NCBI GenBank assembly: GCA_028386065.3 | Contig: JAKUCV010004232.1 | Coordinates: 4,281-68,280, forward strand | Length of the DNA stretch: 64,000 bases | Reading direction: 5' to 3' | DNA from: Turnera subulata | Lineage: Eukaryota; Streptophyta; Magnoliopsida; Malpighiales; Passifloraceae | Part shown: positions 36,468-48,300 of the stretch, piece after piece | Layout: the number at the start of each line of letters is the position of its first letter | Numbering within the stretch: the first letter of the stretch is position 1 | Position numbers and translations under genes: made by a program | Notes under the pieces: model-generated | What the model was told of the DNA's origin: nothing | Databases searched by the model: none | What the model saw: the letters and a program-made list of their open reading frames with translations, nothing else

Positions 36468-38544
36468 ATGAGAATTCGCAACAGCCGGTCTCCCTTTTCT
36501 CTTCCAAATATTTGCCCTGAGACTGTTTCAGGACCTAATAATCATCGTGCACGAAGATGCTCGTATTTTGATAACCGCTTCTTGGTTGAAGAAGCCAATC
36601 GGAGCATTGGATGGTCATATTCTCTATTAAGAAAACCATCTTGTCCAGATACAGACGAGGCACAAGTACATGATATGATTTTGCCGGCTCATTCTAATGG
36701 GAGAAAATCATTAAATCATGTTGAACAGGAAAATGCAAAGGAGAATTATGAGCCAGTTTCCCCAAATCAAGTAATTAGTTTTTTCTATATAATCATGCTC
36801 TTCGTTTTCCTTTGGGGGTTTTGCTCTTCTCTTTCCCTTTGGGTTTTGCATTTATCTACTTTGAAAGCCCCTTCTTTACTTTCACTGTTTCTTCTTCTTG
36901 CCATCAGATTTTCTCTCCATGGGTAAATGTTCTTGATAGAAGTTTTCTTGCAAAGATAAGCAAGACAGAAAAAATGATTTGTTATAGTGTTCATTCATTT
37001 GATTTAGGGGGGACAAAGACTTGGAGAAAGTGCCAATGGAAGAAGAAAGTCAAAGTTCTCTAGGACTTGTAACAGGTATTCTTGCTCTTTGCTTTGTGTA
37101 TCTTCTGTTTTTGTTATGTATTATCATAAACCCAACTGAGGGACTGCCCAGGAAGTATCCATATTGTTCAAACTAGCTCGCCATTTGCATATCAATAAAA
37201 TTTTAAAGAGTTGAATTTGATTAATTATCACCTTCTTCTTCTCATTCGAAGTTATTTATTGTGCAAAATTTTTCTCTTATTCAGCAAATTAGTAGAAAGG
37301 ATAAGTTATGTGCTTTCCTAGTTGTTCCCATGGACAACTCCATCTTATACCAGTACTTATTTTCTCAATTATCTTTTCTGCCTGCTTTCTGATAATAGGG
37401 AAGGTGACAGGTCCGTGTTTCCAACAATTGTCCTTGCATTATCAGCACCTTCCTGCCAATCAGGTGAAGTGAACCTTGTTTCATAACTCTGAATATGTTG
37501 TGTTGCCGAATCCTCCCTCATTCTTACATATCATCTGATGTTTATATGAAAATATTCTCTTAAATTGACAAATGCAACTGCACTCTCACAAGTATCAGTA
37601 ATAATAAAGCATCCTGCTGCACTCTCCAGTCCTGTAATGCTCGTCTTTCTTGACCGAGTGCACTGTGCACACAGGTGAAGAGATGGTTATAACCTAATAA
37701 GAAATAGGCTACATCTATCTCGTCGTTGATGATTTCCAGATACATTTGCCCTCAAACCATGTAATCTTAATCATATATGAGCTATCACATGCTTTAGCTC
37801 TCTTTTCTATTCTTATCCAAATTGGGCAAGTATCGAACTTGTTTAGGTTTTCAAACTCCTATTGCTTGCTATATCCAGAGGGAAATTCGGTTCTTTCTCT
37901 TCCTCTTTTACACTATATCTGAATGTGTACAGGCTGCGTGTCTGTGTTGGTGTGTGTGCATTGTCTTGTTAGTTTTGGAATGTGTGGTTGCAACTATTAT
38001 TGGCAACACAAAGGACCTGGGGTAATCAAACTAGCTCAAGTGAAGGAACTTTATGACTTTATCTCATGTTCTTTAAAAAAACTTCTTTCTCGCGCTAAAG
38101 GGAATGCTTCAGTTATTAGGTATTATAAGGTGAAACGTGGATAGCTCAAAGCTGCTTTCTCAGATTCTCATTGTCAATTGAACATTTGAGCCTTATCTTC
38201 TCTGGCTTTCCGCTATACAGCTATTTCTCTTTCTTCTACTCGTCACACTTCACTGAAATTTTCCATGTGTTTCAGGAAGGGTGCTTCCGCTGAAGAAACG
38301 AAGAAGATCCCGCCTGAAGAAATCTGAAGTAAAGGAACAAGAGGTTGCTATTGAGGAGGTAAAGAGGGCGAGAGAAAAATTGTTGCCAGAGAGAGAAACT
38401 TTCAATGCGTGTGATGAGTTCCGGAGCAATAGCATTGATTGTCTATTCAACTGTGAACCATCCCTTCCTCCTTTAAGCATTGATGGTCCACAGCAACAAG
38501 AGACAGGGGAAAAGATGTGTTTACAGGAAATAAGTCCGGAGTAA
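36468..38544 (+). CDS. Unrecognised four-exon plant gene, ~234 aa basic protein
   Basis: Four exons join in frame through good GT-AG sites: 36468-36770, 37008-37075, 37399-37463, 38276-38544. The ATG lies directly after an acceptor-like TTGTAAAG. The product starts MRIRNSRSPFSLPN. It has a Cys/Arg-rich stretch near residue 30, a hydrophobic SVFPTIVLALSAPSCQS segment across the third exon (about 129-145), then a strongly basic KKRRRSRLKK patch that could be a nuclear signal. An acidic, charged helix and a Cys-containing tail ending CLQEISPE follow. The stop at 38542-38544 overlaps a donor-like GGA|GTAAGT, so the gene may continue. I do not recognise the family. Agreement of three introns' phases is the main support. 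Confidence 0.5.
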
Positions 38545-40763
38545 GTATCTCCTGAACCTCTATGAGCTGTCTTTATAAGGAAGCAGAATTTTCTTTAAAC
38601 AGTTCCAGACTAGCTTAATTTTGGATATTTGGTTTTGTCAGTCTCTAAACGTTTGACAAAGCAAGTTTCTGAATAGAACAGGAATGCTAAATAAAATTAA
38701 AATGACCCCACAACAAATATATGAAAACAACGAAGAAATATCTTCAAGAAGTCAAATTCATCATTTTTCTACAGTTTTTTTTTCTATCTGTATCATTCTC
38801 CCATTTGGTACTGAATATTCCATCCCGAAACAACTGCGTCGATTTCTTCGGCGGACTCTATCTCCTCTGCCATTTCCTTTTCTTTTTTCTTTCTTTCTCC
38901 TCTGGTGGTTTCAAGAAGTGTTGGTTTATATGACGGCTAGCCGGTTATGTCTATATATGAGTTTGTGCCTATGCTTATGCATTCCTCTTTAATTCACGGA
39001 ATGTGTGAGAACTCGACCAAATATCCTTTGGCCTTCTTACAGAATGCAATATGAATGTGTGAGAATCACTGCACGGATTTGATTAAATGGGAAAAATTTG
39101 GAAAACACCTCCGTTCGGGATTGGTAGGCGAAACCAAAAGTGTTAAGGATCTGGGGCTCGTCATATGTTGGAAGGTGTAAGGCATCCAGCCTATGCTTTG
39201 GGCGAGAAGATACTTAACTTTAAATATAAACTAGCATTAAACCCTCGCGTTGCTTCGGATCGTAAATATTTTTTTAATTTTTTGAAATATCCAATAATGG
39301 CATATATACTTCTGTGGCTAAAAGTTTGAACTACAATATATATAATTATTGAAAAAATTATCATAATTAATTCTCATAAATTCCAAGAAAAAAATATTAA
39401 AAACATGGCACAATGATTAATTTGAATACTAAATCTAATATTACTGAGAAAATGATCAAACTTTTATATTATAAAAGCTCTATAAATCACGAGAAACCAT
39501 TTCTTTCTCTCCACTAATTAATTTACTACCAGTTTCATGTCATATCTTTCTTTAAAATGACTTGATTTGACATTATAAGTATGTTTATTATGATTTAAAA
39601 AAATATTAATTATGTCTAAAAATATCAATAATATGTTGGAAAAAGATTACCTTAAAGGATGCAGTTGGAAAATATTGTTCGATATAAATAGAAAAAGATT
39701 TTGTCTGAAAAAAAAAATCTATAGATAGAGAAGTGGCACCACTTACAAAGACTTAATTTACTTGCTATTAATTTTTGAAAAAAAAAATACGGAGAGTTGC
39801 CATGGATTTTTGCAAAACCATCTCCAAAACTTTATTATATCAATTTTAGTGGATACCACACACTAAAGTTGGTGCAAGGTTATTGGGATGTCACGGCCGG
39901 AAACTCTCTTGCACCAACTTTAATTCCCGAAACTCTATTGCACCAACTTTAATTACACTACTAAGTTAAAAGGATATATTTAAAAATACTTTAAAATTAT
40001 TAGGACTAAATATGATAATCTTATAAAAGAAGGACCAAAATTGACATTAAAATTTTTGGAGCCATTCATGTTAGAGTTACCTTTGGTGTATAATTGTGTG
40101 TGCAATAGTTAGGATTTTGACAAATGTCAAAATACCTACTTATTCAACTTTATATATATGTATAGATTTGTACTTTGTGTATACTTGTGCTAGTGAGCCA
40201 CACAGATCATATTATCAAACAACATATACGGTCACATACTGCATACATATTTAGAAAATAGACAATAAAGATAAGTGAAAAGAAAAGGAAAAGGAAAGAT
40301 TAGGCTTACCCATGTAACCCGACGACGGGATCAAAGCCCACATAATTCTTATATCATAGCTTCACACAATCAAATCATCATCAACACGAATTTGGTAGAA
40401 AAGACTAAAAGGGAAGAGCGTACATATCTTTGCTCACAGGACAACAACTATGTGTCAAATTCAAAAGAATTAAAAATAAAGAAAACGATGGGATCATCCT
40501 CTAGCCAAAATAGAAAAATTGTAAATTTATGTCTTAACTTTCTAGGGACACCAAGATTGCATGGAGCTTCTAGATCTCAAGTTATGAATTTTGTACTAAA
40601 ACCTGTCTTGTAAGGAAATCCAACAACCTGTGACTTCAAAAAATCATAAACTCATTTACAGAACCAAATTGGATGAAAGTAGTGTTAATTTCACACAAAT
40701 TGGATCTCTAAGCTAATCGTTGCAAACAAAACAATAGGCAAATTTCAAGTTGTTTTTGGGATA
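38545..40763. other. AT-rich intergenic DNA
   Basis: No gene is supported. A short duplicated phrase around 39897-39955 (CTCTTGCACCAACTTTAATT twice) is the only visible structure. The plus frame at 40275-40613 is lysine-rich low-complexity and unsupported. Confidence 0.35.
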
Positions 40764-40768
40764 GGAAG

Positions 40769-41093
40769 TGTGAAGGCCCTCTCCCCGAGGGACCCAGGTA
40801 TTGTTACATCACATCCCTCAGCCCACACCTCTTGGGTTTAATCCTTTACCATGCTGCAGCACTAGGGATTCGAACTCGGGACGTGATGCTTTTTATCCCC
40901 CTCAAGGAGAGCACCTTCACCAAGATGAGTTGGTGAAGGTGCTCTCCTTGAGGGGGATAAAAAGCATCACGTCCCGAGTTCGAATCCCTAGTGCTGCAGC
41001 ATGGTAAAGGATTAAACCCAAGAGGTGTGGGCTGAGGGATGTGATGTAACAATACCTGGATTTGGTGGGTCCCTCGGGGGGAGGGCCTTCACA
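40769..41093. mobile_element. 325-bp foldback element (TGTGAAGG...CCTTCACA), TSD GGAAG
   Basis: The element is an almost perfect palindrome centred near 40926, with arms of about 150 bp. As a result its two strands encode nearly the same 68-aa frame. The ends are TGTGAAGGCCCTC and GAGGGCCTTCACA, and GGAAG at 40764-40768 and 41094-41098 is a perfect 5-bp duplication. TG...CA ends with 5-bp TSDs suit an LTR-type integrase product, while the full palindrome suits a foldback or MITE. The arms contain GTTCGAATCC, like a tRNA B box, but no tRNA. The same ends bracket 42284-48573. Confidence 0.75.
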
Positions 41094-41098
41094 GGAAG

Positions 41099-41692
41099 CT
41101 CCGAAACTGATTTGTGTAAGAGTACAAACTCTTCCAAACCTTTAATTCCACCTTGAATGTGCCCTGACCTGCAAATTTCCTAAATCAGTGTGCTTTGTAG
41201 ACAATTATTGATCTCCTAAAATTGATGGAGGGTCCTATTTATAGTGTTCAGGATGTCTAGGATCAGATGGTTGGTCTCAAGGTTGAAAATCAATCCCTTG
41301 GACCTAAGGCTCGCGATCTAAGATTGAGAAAAGAGGAAAAAACCGATTTTTTTTTTTGTATCAGGTACTCTTGAGTGCCCAAAGTGTGGCGGTCTTGGGC
41401 TGACTGCCAAGCTCGAGCGGTCTTGCCTCCATGTTCGCTATTAGGTGGCACTCATTCATCTATGTATTTCGAAATGTGTTCTTTCCAAATTTATTTCTAA
41501 AGTTTTATCTTTTTTGCTTAGATATTTCTCATAAGGCTCGTATCTCAGACCATTAAATCCCAAAAGTACAAAGGCTCCAGAATTTTCCACTTGGCTTATT
41601 TAACCTCCACCCGAAGAAAATCAATTAAACATCCCTTCATGCCCATATCCCAAAATAGGAAAATAATATTCAGACCTAAATAGGTTGGATCC
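41099..41692. other. Intergenic DNA
   Basis: No gene or repeat is recognised between the foldback element and the Tip100-like end. Confidence 0.35.
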
Positions 41693-41960
41693 ATGAAAAT
41701 CAGGGGCGGAGCCAGGATTACAATTTGGGGGGGGCCAATTTATCCATTACAAATCCACCTTGCATCTGCACACATACAAGTTCTACATGTGCACACAGTT
41801 TCAAATTTCCCAACAACAATGAAAAATTACAGTGACTATTAACTGAGAAATTATTAAAATCAACTATAAAATTTAATATAAATATTGTACCACAATAAAA
41901 TTTAATATTACTAAAAAACATAAATATTACATTGATATTTTATAAAAAATAAAAATACAT

Positions 41961-42283
41961 TCATCTTCTCGGAACAACGTTGACCCTGAAGCTGTTGGGG
42001 TCATTGTTGATGTTGACCGTGATCCTGTCGCTCCACGAGAACCACATGCCGCCCGCGTTGTTCTGGCCAGGGAGCTCGAACCGGTTTGCTGCAGGGAACC
42101 GGAGTGGGATGAGACCGTGATCGTCTTCAGGCTGCCATTGGGTCTCCGTGAGAAGAACCATGTTGGGCTTGTACTGGTTCTTCAGGTCCCTCAGGGTACG
42201 CGAGAACTCCTGGGAACGCCTAGCGACTCCTCTGCAGTTCCACACCAGTAGTCGGGCCTTTGGCCAAGTTGGAGGTAATCGAG
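41961..42283 (-). pseudogene. Outer ORF1, C-terminal half (LINE endonuclease N-terminal fragment)
   Basis: The minus-strand frame encodes LLVWNCRGVARRSQEFSR... LLTETQWQ and ends NVVPRR. The WNCRG and LTET motifs are the first two metal-site motifs of a LINE endonuclease (EEP fold); the later GDFN, D and H motifs are absent. Its other half is at 48579-48939. They are separated by the 42284-48573 insertion, which duplicated TCGAG (42279-42283). The undisrupted homologue is at 43293-43976. Confidence 0.7.
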
Positions 42284-42290
42284 TGTGAAG

Positions 42291-42966
42291 GGGTACCCTC
42301 GGGTCACATTATGCTGTTTAGCATGCCCAGGGGATGTAGGTGCACCCCTGGAAGACTTGCACCGGTTAGGTGTGTCTGAGTGCACCCTCAGGTAGCTAGC
42401 GGCCACTCGAGATTTATCAGTGGTTTTTGGCCTCAGAATCTACCCCTTCTGAGGTTCGACATTTGGGTTTCACACCCTGATCTGATCAGAAGTAGGCGAC
42501 TCACATAATCGCCACCGTTGTTTTTCAGACTTTAGTTAGCGTGCAGACTCACTTATACCTTCGACTCGGAGATCAGACGCAGTCACTTCAGCAGGTAGTT
42601 GTGCATTATCTCTTGGTGGGATCCATAGGGCCATATGCATGATATTTTCTATCTTGAGTATTATTATTACTTTCATCTTCCACTGCATGTTAATAACTCG
42701 AGATGTCATAATTATTTTATCTTTATATCGGCAGTTAGCCGGAGTTGATTTGTGATATTATGTCGGCGTGATGCCGTGATGGCTTATTATTTGTTAAGCC
42801 GGTTGATCTCGTTTATTTTTATGACATCTCGTTGTTAATACATTTTCATGGAAGTTGTTTGTATGCCCAAGCATCGGTTTTTGTACCCCGGGTTTCAAGA
42901 GTATTTTGGTAACTCTTTTCCGTTTAATTATTTTATTTTTATTTAATTGGGGTACGGGCTTCCACA
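42291..42966 (+). repeat. 5' LTR remnant of the family G Gypsy element
   Basis: 42291-42490 is identical to 47790-47989, and 42491-42798 matches 48222-48529 with about three differences in 308 bp. Between the two blocks the 5' copy lacks 232 bp present in the 3' copy. It ends GGGCTTCCACA, followed by the PBS. The first ~2.4 kb of the LTR is missing. Confidence 0.75.
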
Positions 42967-42967
42967 G

Positions 42968-42980
42968 TTGGTAGCGGAGC
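42968..42980 (+). promoter_or_regulatory. Primer-binding-site-like sequence
   Basis: TTGGTAGCGGAGC directly follows the LTR end. It resembles the plant initiator-tRNA-Met PBS (TGGTATCAGAGC) with several mismatches. Confidence 0.55.
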
Positions 42981-43093
42981 GGGCTTCAGATCTTTGGGTT
43001 TTCAAGTGATTTTTCCCTGTGCATAAGCCTGTTTCAGATTTATAATTTCTAAAAAACGTTTTTCGACTGGTTTGCATTCATATAGGCGTTATT

Positions 43094-43150
43094 ATGGATC
43101 CACCGCAAGACATGCACAATGCTGAAGGACAGGATGAAATTATGTTATAA
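43094..43150 (+). pseudogene. Gypsy gag start, truncated after 18 codons
   Basis: ATG GAT CCA lies about 130 bp after the PBS, where gag should begin. The frame stops after 18 codons, and unrelated AT-rich sequence then leads into the antisense ORF1. No protease, reverse transcriptase, RNase H or integrase follows, so the element is non-autonomous. Confidence 0.45.
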
Positions 43151-43292
43151 TTAAACGGAAATATAAATATTATTAATAGTACTAATAATACCATTACAAA
43201 CAGAAACATTATATTGACCCTGATATTTTATATTTTATAAAAAGGGGAAATATTACAACGATTTTGATATTTTATTAAAATGTAAAATACAT

Positions 43293-43976
43293 CTAACGGT
43301 TCGGAACGACGTTGACGCGGAAGCTGTTGGGATCGCTGTTGATGTTGACCGTGACTCTGTCGCTCCACGAGAGCCACATGCCGCCTCTGTCGCGCTGGCC
43401 AGGAATCTCGAACCGGTTAGCTTGAGGGAATCGGAGAGGGATGAGACCGTGATCGTCTCGAGGTTGCCACTGCGTCTCCGTCAGAAGAACCATATTCGGT
43501 TTGTACTGGTTCTTCAAGTCCCTCAGCGTACGTGTGAACTCTTGAGCGCGCCTTGCAACTCCCCTGCAGTTCCACACCAGCAGCCGTACCTTGGGCCAAG
43601 TTGGAGGTAAGCGCGTCATTCTGGGTATGGTTTGGGCCGTCATCGCAAGCTGGTAGTATGCGCCTTGCTCCACCGTCTGGCAAGTGGATTCCAGGTTGAA
43701 CTCCTGAAGCCTGTCGGAGATGAAGAACATCACGGAGTTTGCCGATCCGTAGTAGGATGTCCTCAAAGTGCCGCGATCCTCCAGGTAGATCACCTCTTCC
43801 ATTGGAGTGACAAAGAACCGCGATGAGTAGAGCTCGTCGACGAAGACCAGTCGGGGCATCCTGCCGAGCTCGTTTGGTAGTTCTTCGGCACGTTCATTGA
43901 CCATACTGTAGGCCAATCGGTTCCTTCTGCCAAGGTTGGCACCTTCGACAAAGAAGACTGATGATGGGGCAGGCAT
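43293..43976 (-). CDS. Inner ORF1: unrecognised N-terminal domain fused to a LINE endonuclease fragment (227 aa, intact)
   Basis: The ORF starts MPAPSSVFFVEGANLGRRNR. Residues 1-130 form a compact mixed domain with VFVDELYSSRFFVTPMEE and FFISDRLQEFNLEST segments that I do not recognise. From residue 131, RLLVWNCRGVARRAQEF... MVLLTET matches the start of a plant LINE endonuclease. It keeps the Asn and Glu metal-site motifs but stops before GDFN and the catalytic Asp/His. It lies antisense inside the Gypsy element. A TATA-like TTATAAAAG (minus) stands about 115 bp before the ATG, as in the outer copy. Two copies with few disruptions hint at past selection; a function is unknown. Confidence 0.6.
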   Translation of the reverse strand: MPAPSSVFFVEGANLGRRNRLAYSMVNERAEELPNELGRMPRLVFVDELYSSRFFVTPMEEVIYLEDRGTLRTSYYGSANSVMFFISDRLQEFNLESTCQTVEQGAYYQLAMTAQTIPRMTRLPPTWPKVRLLVWNCRGVARRAQEFTRTLRDLKNQYKPNMVLLTETQWQPRDDHGLIPLRFPQANRFEIPGQRDRGGMWLSWSDRVTVNINSDPNSFRVNVVPNR

Positions 43977-44811
43977 TGTGTTTGGGCGAGTAGGTGTTTT
44001 GTTTTTTCTGAGTTTGGGGTTTTGTAGTCTGGGCGTAGGATTGCCTTAAAAATGCTTTGATGACTTACTTCTCACCACACTGTCTTTTATAACCTTAGGA
44101 GGAGCGTGTTTATTACGTTCGAATTTCAAGTGTCTGCATTTTGAAATTTTACCGTTGCCTCATTTATTGCATCGACACGCTATGTGTTTGTTGTTCAGGC
44201 AATAAATGCCAGAGGTTATCAGTCCTTTTCTACCTTAAAATTTTCAATTTCCCGGGCTACTTCAATTTGGTCTCCTTAAGACTTGTTCCTACATCTTTGT
44301 CACATGCACTCGTGACCGTTGTGGCTAGACCGTGTGGACCACACCTCGAGTAGAGTGCGTGTGCGACAAGCTTACAGCTGTTCTGACAGCGTGGAGAGAT
44401 GCGAGATGAGATAGACGTTTTTGGCTCATACGGACAATTGTGGACAAGTGGGTAACGTGTCTTTCGAGGGACACATGACGCTCCCGTGATCATCGCCTTG
44501 CCAGTTAACGGGTATCTTTTCACGAGGCTAACAGACGTCACCGTTAATTGTGTACGTTACGTTTTCGAGATCGAGGATGTTCACAATTGATCCAGGGCGC
44601 CGAACATGGAAACATGTTTTATTTTAACCTTTTAATGTTTGACTCTATTACACGAGTTTTGCTTTATTTATAATCTCCTTACGATTAATTTCATACCTTT
44701 ATTGCTGGTTTTAATCTATTTAAAATGGAATATCGTAACATAAGAGTTCGATTTAAGAAGAAAGCTCATTTTATTGACTTCATAAACATCTTACAACAAA
44801 GGAAAAGCACT

Positions 44812-45210
44812 CTACGGAGTTACATGATGTTTCAGATCGGTTACAAGTTTCTGGATATTCGCGACCTGAGAAGAGAGTCCCATATAGGCCAGTTCAATTT
44901 GCATCACTGCAGTATGGACCTTCTTCAGTGAAGTGTCCAGTTGCTTCATTATCTGCAGAGGTGTGCTGGACTCAACTGTTGCCTTGCCTTTCCTATCTTT
45001 TGCATATTTGTTACCAGAAGGTCCTTCCTTGCTTACACTCTTCTTTCGCCGTCTTGGGGGAATCACCATATGCTCCTTTAGACCGATGATCTTGGTCTTG
45101 AACCGCTTCTTAGGAGGTTCCTCATCGGAGCTTGTCGGGAAAGCCCTACCACCGATGTAACTGTTGTCCTCTGAGTCAGAGGTAGTACGGGATCTTAGTG
45201 GTGAGTCCAT
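44812..45210 (-). CDS. Inner ORF2: small basic protein with a C-terminal coiled coil (132 aa)
   Basis: A longer frame begins at 45294, but a TATATAAA at 45244-45251 (reading minus) points to the ATG at 45210 (MDSPLRSRTTSDSEDNS). The N-terminal half is Ser/acidic, then basic with PPKKRFKTK and PPRRRKKS, which look like nuclear signals. The last 45 residues have heptad-like hydrophobics (MKQLDTSLKKVHTAVMQIEL). It is downstream of inner ORF1 and has no recognisable family. Confidence 0.4.
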   Translation of the reverse strand: MDSPLRSRTTSDSEDNSYIGGRAFPTSSDEEPPKKRFKTKIIGLKEHMVIPPRRRKKSVSKEGPSGNKYAKDRKGKATVESSTPLQIMKQLDTSLKKVHTAVMQIELAYMGLSSQVANIQKLVTDLKHHVTP

Positions 45211-45380
45211 AGTTGTGTGTGAGTTCTCAATTATTAGGTTCGGTTTATATAAGCGGAAGAAACACCGCTTAAGGGTAAGAGCGACATCTCGCAATGAGAA
45301 CGGACACCTGGTGGAGAATACCAGAAACTTATCGTGGTAGGACCTACGGACTTGATGATTGAATTTCGAGGATGAAATTC

Positions 45381-45399
45381 TTTTTAAGGTGGGTAGAAC
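45381..45399 (+). promoter_or_regulatory. Gypsy polypurine tract
   Basis: TTTTTAAGGTGGGTAGAAC directly precedes TGTAACGCCCC. GAGGATGAAATTCTTTTTAAG upstream of it resembles the standard 3' boundary of plant Tekay-like Gypsy elements, where pol ends. Confidence 0.7.
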
Positions 45400-48300
45400 T
45401 GTAACGCCCCGGTTTTCCGTTTATTGATTTATTAAAAAAAAATTCGGATTTCGGTAATGGAAATTAAATTAAATTATTTTCCATTGGATTCATTAATTAT
45501 GAGTGGTAAAACGTTGCTTTCGAGTTTCGTCGGACGTAAAACGAGTTTCGGGATGAAACGCGGCATATAACGTAGTTTCGGTTTAAACTACGTCGTTTTG
45601 GGTTATATAAAAAAAAAAAAAGTTGACTGAAGTGGGTTGACCGCGCCTCAGCCCGAAACGACGTCGTTTTGGGGCTGAGCCGGCCAACCCTAAAAGCCTT
45701 CTTTCCCCTTCTCCTCTTTCTCCTCTTCTTTTTTCTCACTTTCGCTTTCTTTCCCGTTGCTCCTGCACTTGCCGCCGCCGCCCCAACGGTTATGTTCCCC
45801 AACGTTATTGTCTTCCACTACCATCTCCAATCACACCATCAACAACCAACAAATTCCCAACCCCCTCCTTCTTTCTTGTTCTCTATTTCCTCTCACACAC
45901 ACACACAAACCGGAAGTCTCCAATTCCTCCACATTCCTTCGTCCTTCTTCCTCGTGCTCTCCGCCGCCCAGTCGTCTTTGCCAGTCGCTACCGCCACGAG
46001 CTCGAGGCGATTTGCGTCCTCACTGAGCGTGTAAGGATTGAAGGTGAGGCTGGGAACGAACCGAACCTGTACCGCCGTCGCTCGGTAAGTGCCTCCGTCG
46101 TACTTCCCCTTCCTCTTCTCCTCTTCGTTTTGGCGGAGACGGATTGATGACGATGACGGTTTGCGGCTGATTGTTCTGTCTTCCGGTGGCAGAGCTTGCA
46201 GACGCGCGGTTCGTCACGACGTCTGGGTTCGTCCTGGAGCGGTGGACGGTGGGCAGTGACGATTAATTTGTCCCATTCCGGTAAGGACCCTATGCCAATT
46301 GCTTAATACGTGTTGTTGCTGGTGTTGGTTTTGGGTTTGAATCGAGTGATTGAATGGATGTGGCAATGAGTGGTGGTTGCTTCCGGTGACGTTGTAGAAG
46401 TTTTCCGGGCAAGTTGGCAGTGTTGTTTCCGGGTAAAGAATTGCCGCCTTAGTTTGCTTAATTTCGTTTTATGCATGTGGAGTGTTGTATTTGAGCTGTA
46501 TATCCTGTTGGTTGTTGTTTTGGACGATGGCAGTTGGGTGAAGTTGTTTTTGGGCTCCGGCGAAATTCCGGCGAAGTGACCGGAATCCGGCGTAGGTGTA
46601 CTGTTCCGGCGAGGGCTCGGGAACTTTTCCGGCGAAGACTCGGGTTCTGCCAGCGGACGATAAATTCTCGTTTTTACAAGTGTTAGTCGGTAATTATTTA
46701 TGATTTGTCTCGGTTATGTTACGTACTTAAATTTTGGAATTTATTTTACGAAATACATTTATATTTATATTTGTACATTTAGTGAATTACGGTTTACCGA
46801 GAGCGGAGAATTAGAGTGTGTGGCTGGGGAGAACTTACCGACACGAATAGGATTTAGGCCGATTAACTTTGGGCTCGGGATGGCTTTAGGACGGTTTTAG
46901 GAAAAACCGAGCCCAGGCCCAATAATTTCAATTTGAAGCTTAGGATGTTTAATTGGACTTAAGTTACGGACTTAGGACCTAATCACGGATAATTAAATTC
47001 ATGGACATTAAGCACGGGTTCGAAGCCCAATTTCATAATCGGTAAATATGGACTTAAGAAAGTGGGCCCACGGCCCGGAATTTGTGATTAAAGGATTTAG
47101 TGGGCTTTAGGCCCAAGGACCGTTAATGAACTTAAATCAATGAACCTTAGATCCCTAATCGTTAGAGTTATGAAAGAAGAAAAGATCTTTTTGGACTTAG
47201 ACCCGAAAATCTTATAATCGGAAGTTAGGGTCGGGAGTTACTCGATTAGAGCATACATTAGTGTACATACACGTTTTACTTCTAAAATGGGTTTAGTGAC
47301 TATATCATGTACCGGTATTCAGGCACGGGAGATACCTCGGGAGCTGTAGGCTCGGATCGGGAAGAAGTCATAACTTGCATTTTGAGGTGACATTACAAGT
47401 CTTTATATATATGTTTTGTGAATGCATGTTGGTGTGGTTTGTTTGTTTACTTGCCTTGTTTGCTACATGCGATGATTGGAATTGTATACCTGCTTGTTCT
47501 CACATGCCTAATTTCTTTATGAAAAACTGCTTTGGTGATAATGTGTGATTATGGGCCGCAGGCCCGGATGAAACAGGGACACTTACAGTGCACACATCCC
47601 TGAAAGACATAATGTATCTCAACCGTAAGAATGTATGGTTAAGGGCCGCAGGCCCGGATTGGACAGGGACACATACCATTCACACTTCCCTGGAAGGCAT
47701 AATGTACATCAACAAAAATGTAAAGTGTAATTAAGAATAAAATACAAAAAATTCTACTGTGGTGACGGTTGGTAGCCCCGAGGGAGGGTGGGTACCCTCG
47801 GGTCACATTATGCTGTTTAGCATGCCCAGGGGATGTAGGTGCACCCCTGGAAGACTTGCACCGGTTAGGTGTGTCTGAGTGCACCCTCAGGTAGCTAGCG
47901 GCCACTCGAGATTTATCAGTGGTTTTTGGCCTCAGAATCTACCCCTTCTGAGGTTCGACATTTGGGTTTCACACCCTGATCTGATCAGATGCGCTACCGA
48001 GACTTGACTCACAGTAGAGGGCCCATAATAATAAAAATAATAATAATGATAACAATAAGATAACGCATTGAGCTCAAACAATACGAGCTATAATACAATA
48101 AAACATTTATGTGGTGGTGTGTGATTCTGATTTGCTTGTATGCTGTACTTGTGCTCGTGAGCTACTCACCCTACGAGCATGACTTCACTTTCATGTATAC
48201 TTAGACTTTTAATGTTCACTGAGTAGGCGACTCACATAATCGCCACCGTTGTTTTTCAGACTTTAGTTAGTGTGCAGACTCACTTATACCTTCGACTCGG

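Noticed and set aside
40970..40995. tRNA gene suggested by GTTCGAATCC
   Set aside because: No acceptor, D or anticodon arms fold around the B-box-like motif.
40801..41052. 68-aa frames on both strands as a gene
   Set aside because: The mirror identity is explained by the palindrome; no protein family match.
42191..42406. Minus frame MAASYLRVHSDTPN, also at 47639-47905
   Set aside because: It is simply repeated because the LTR block is duplicated; no coding support.
44812..45294. Longer start for inner ORF2 at 45294
   Set aside because: A TATATAAA lies between 45294 and the ATG at 45210, so the shorter start is more likely.
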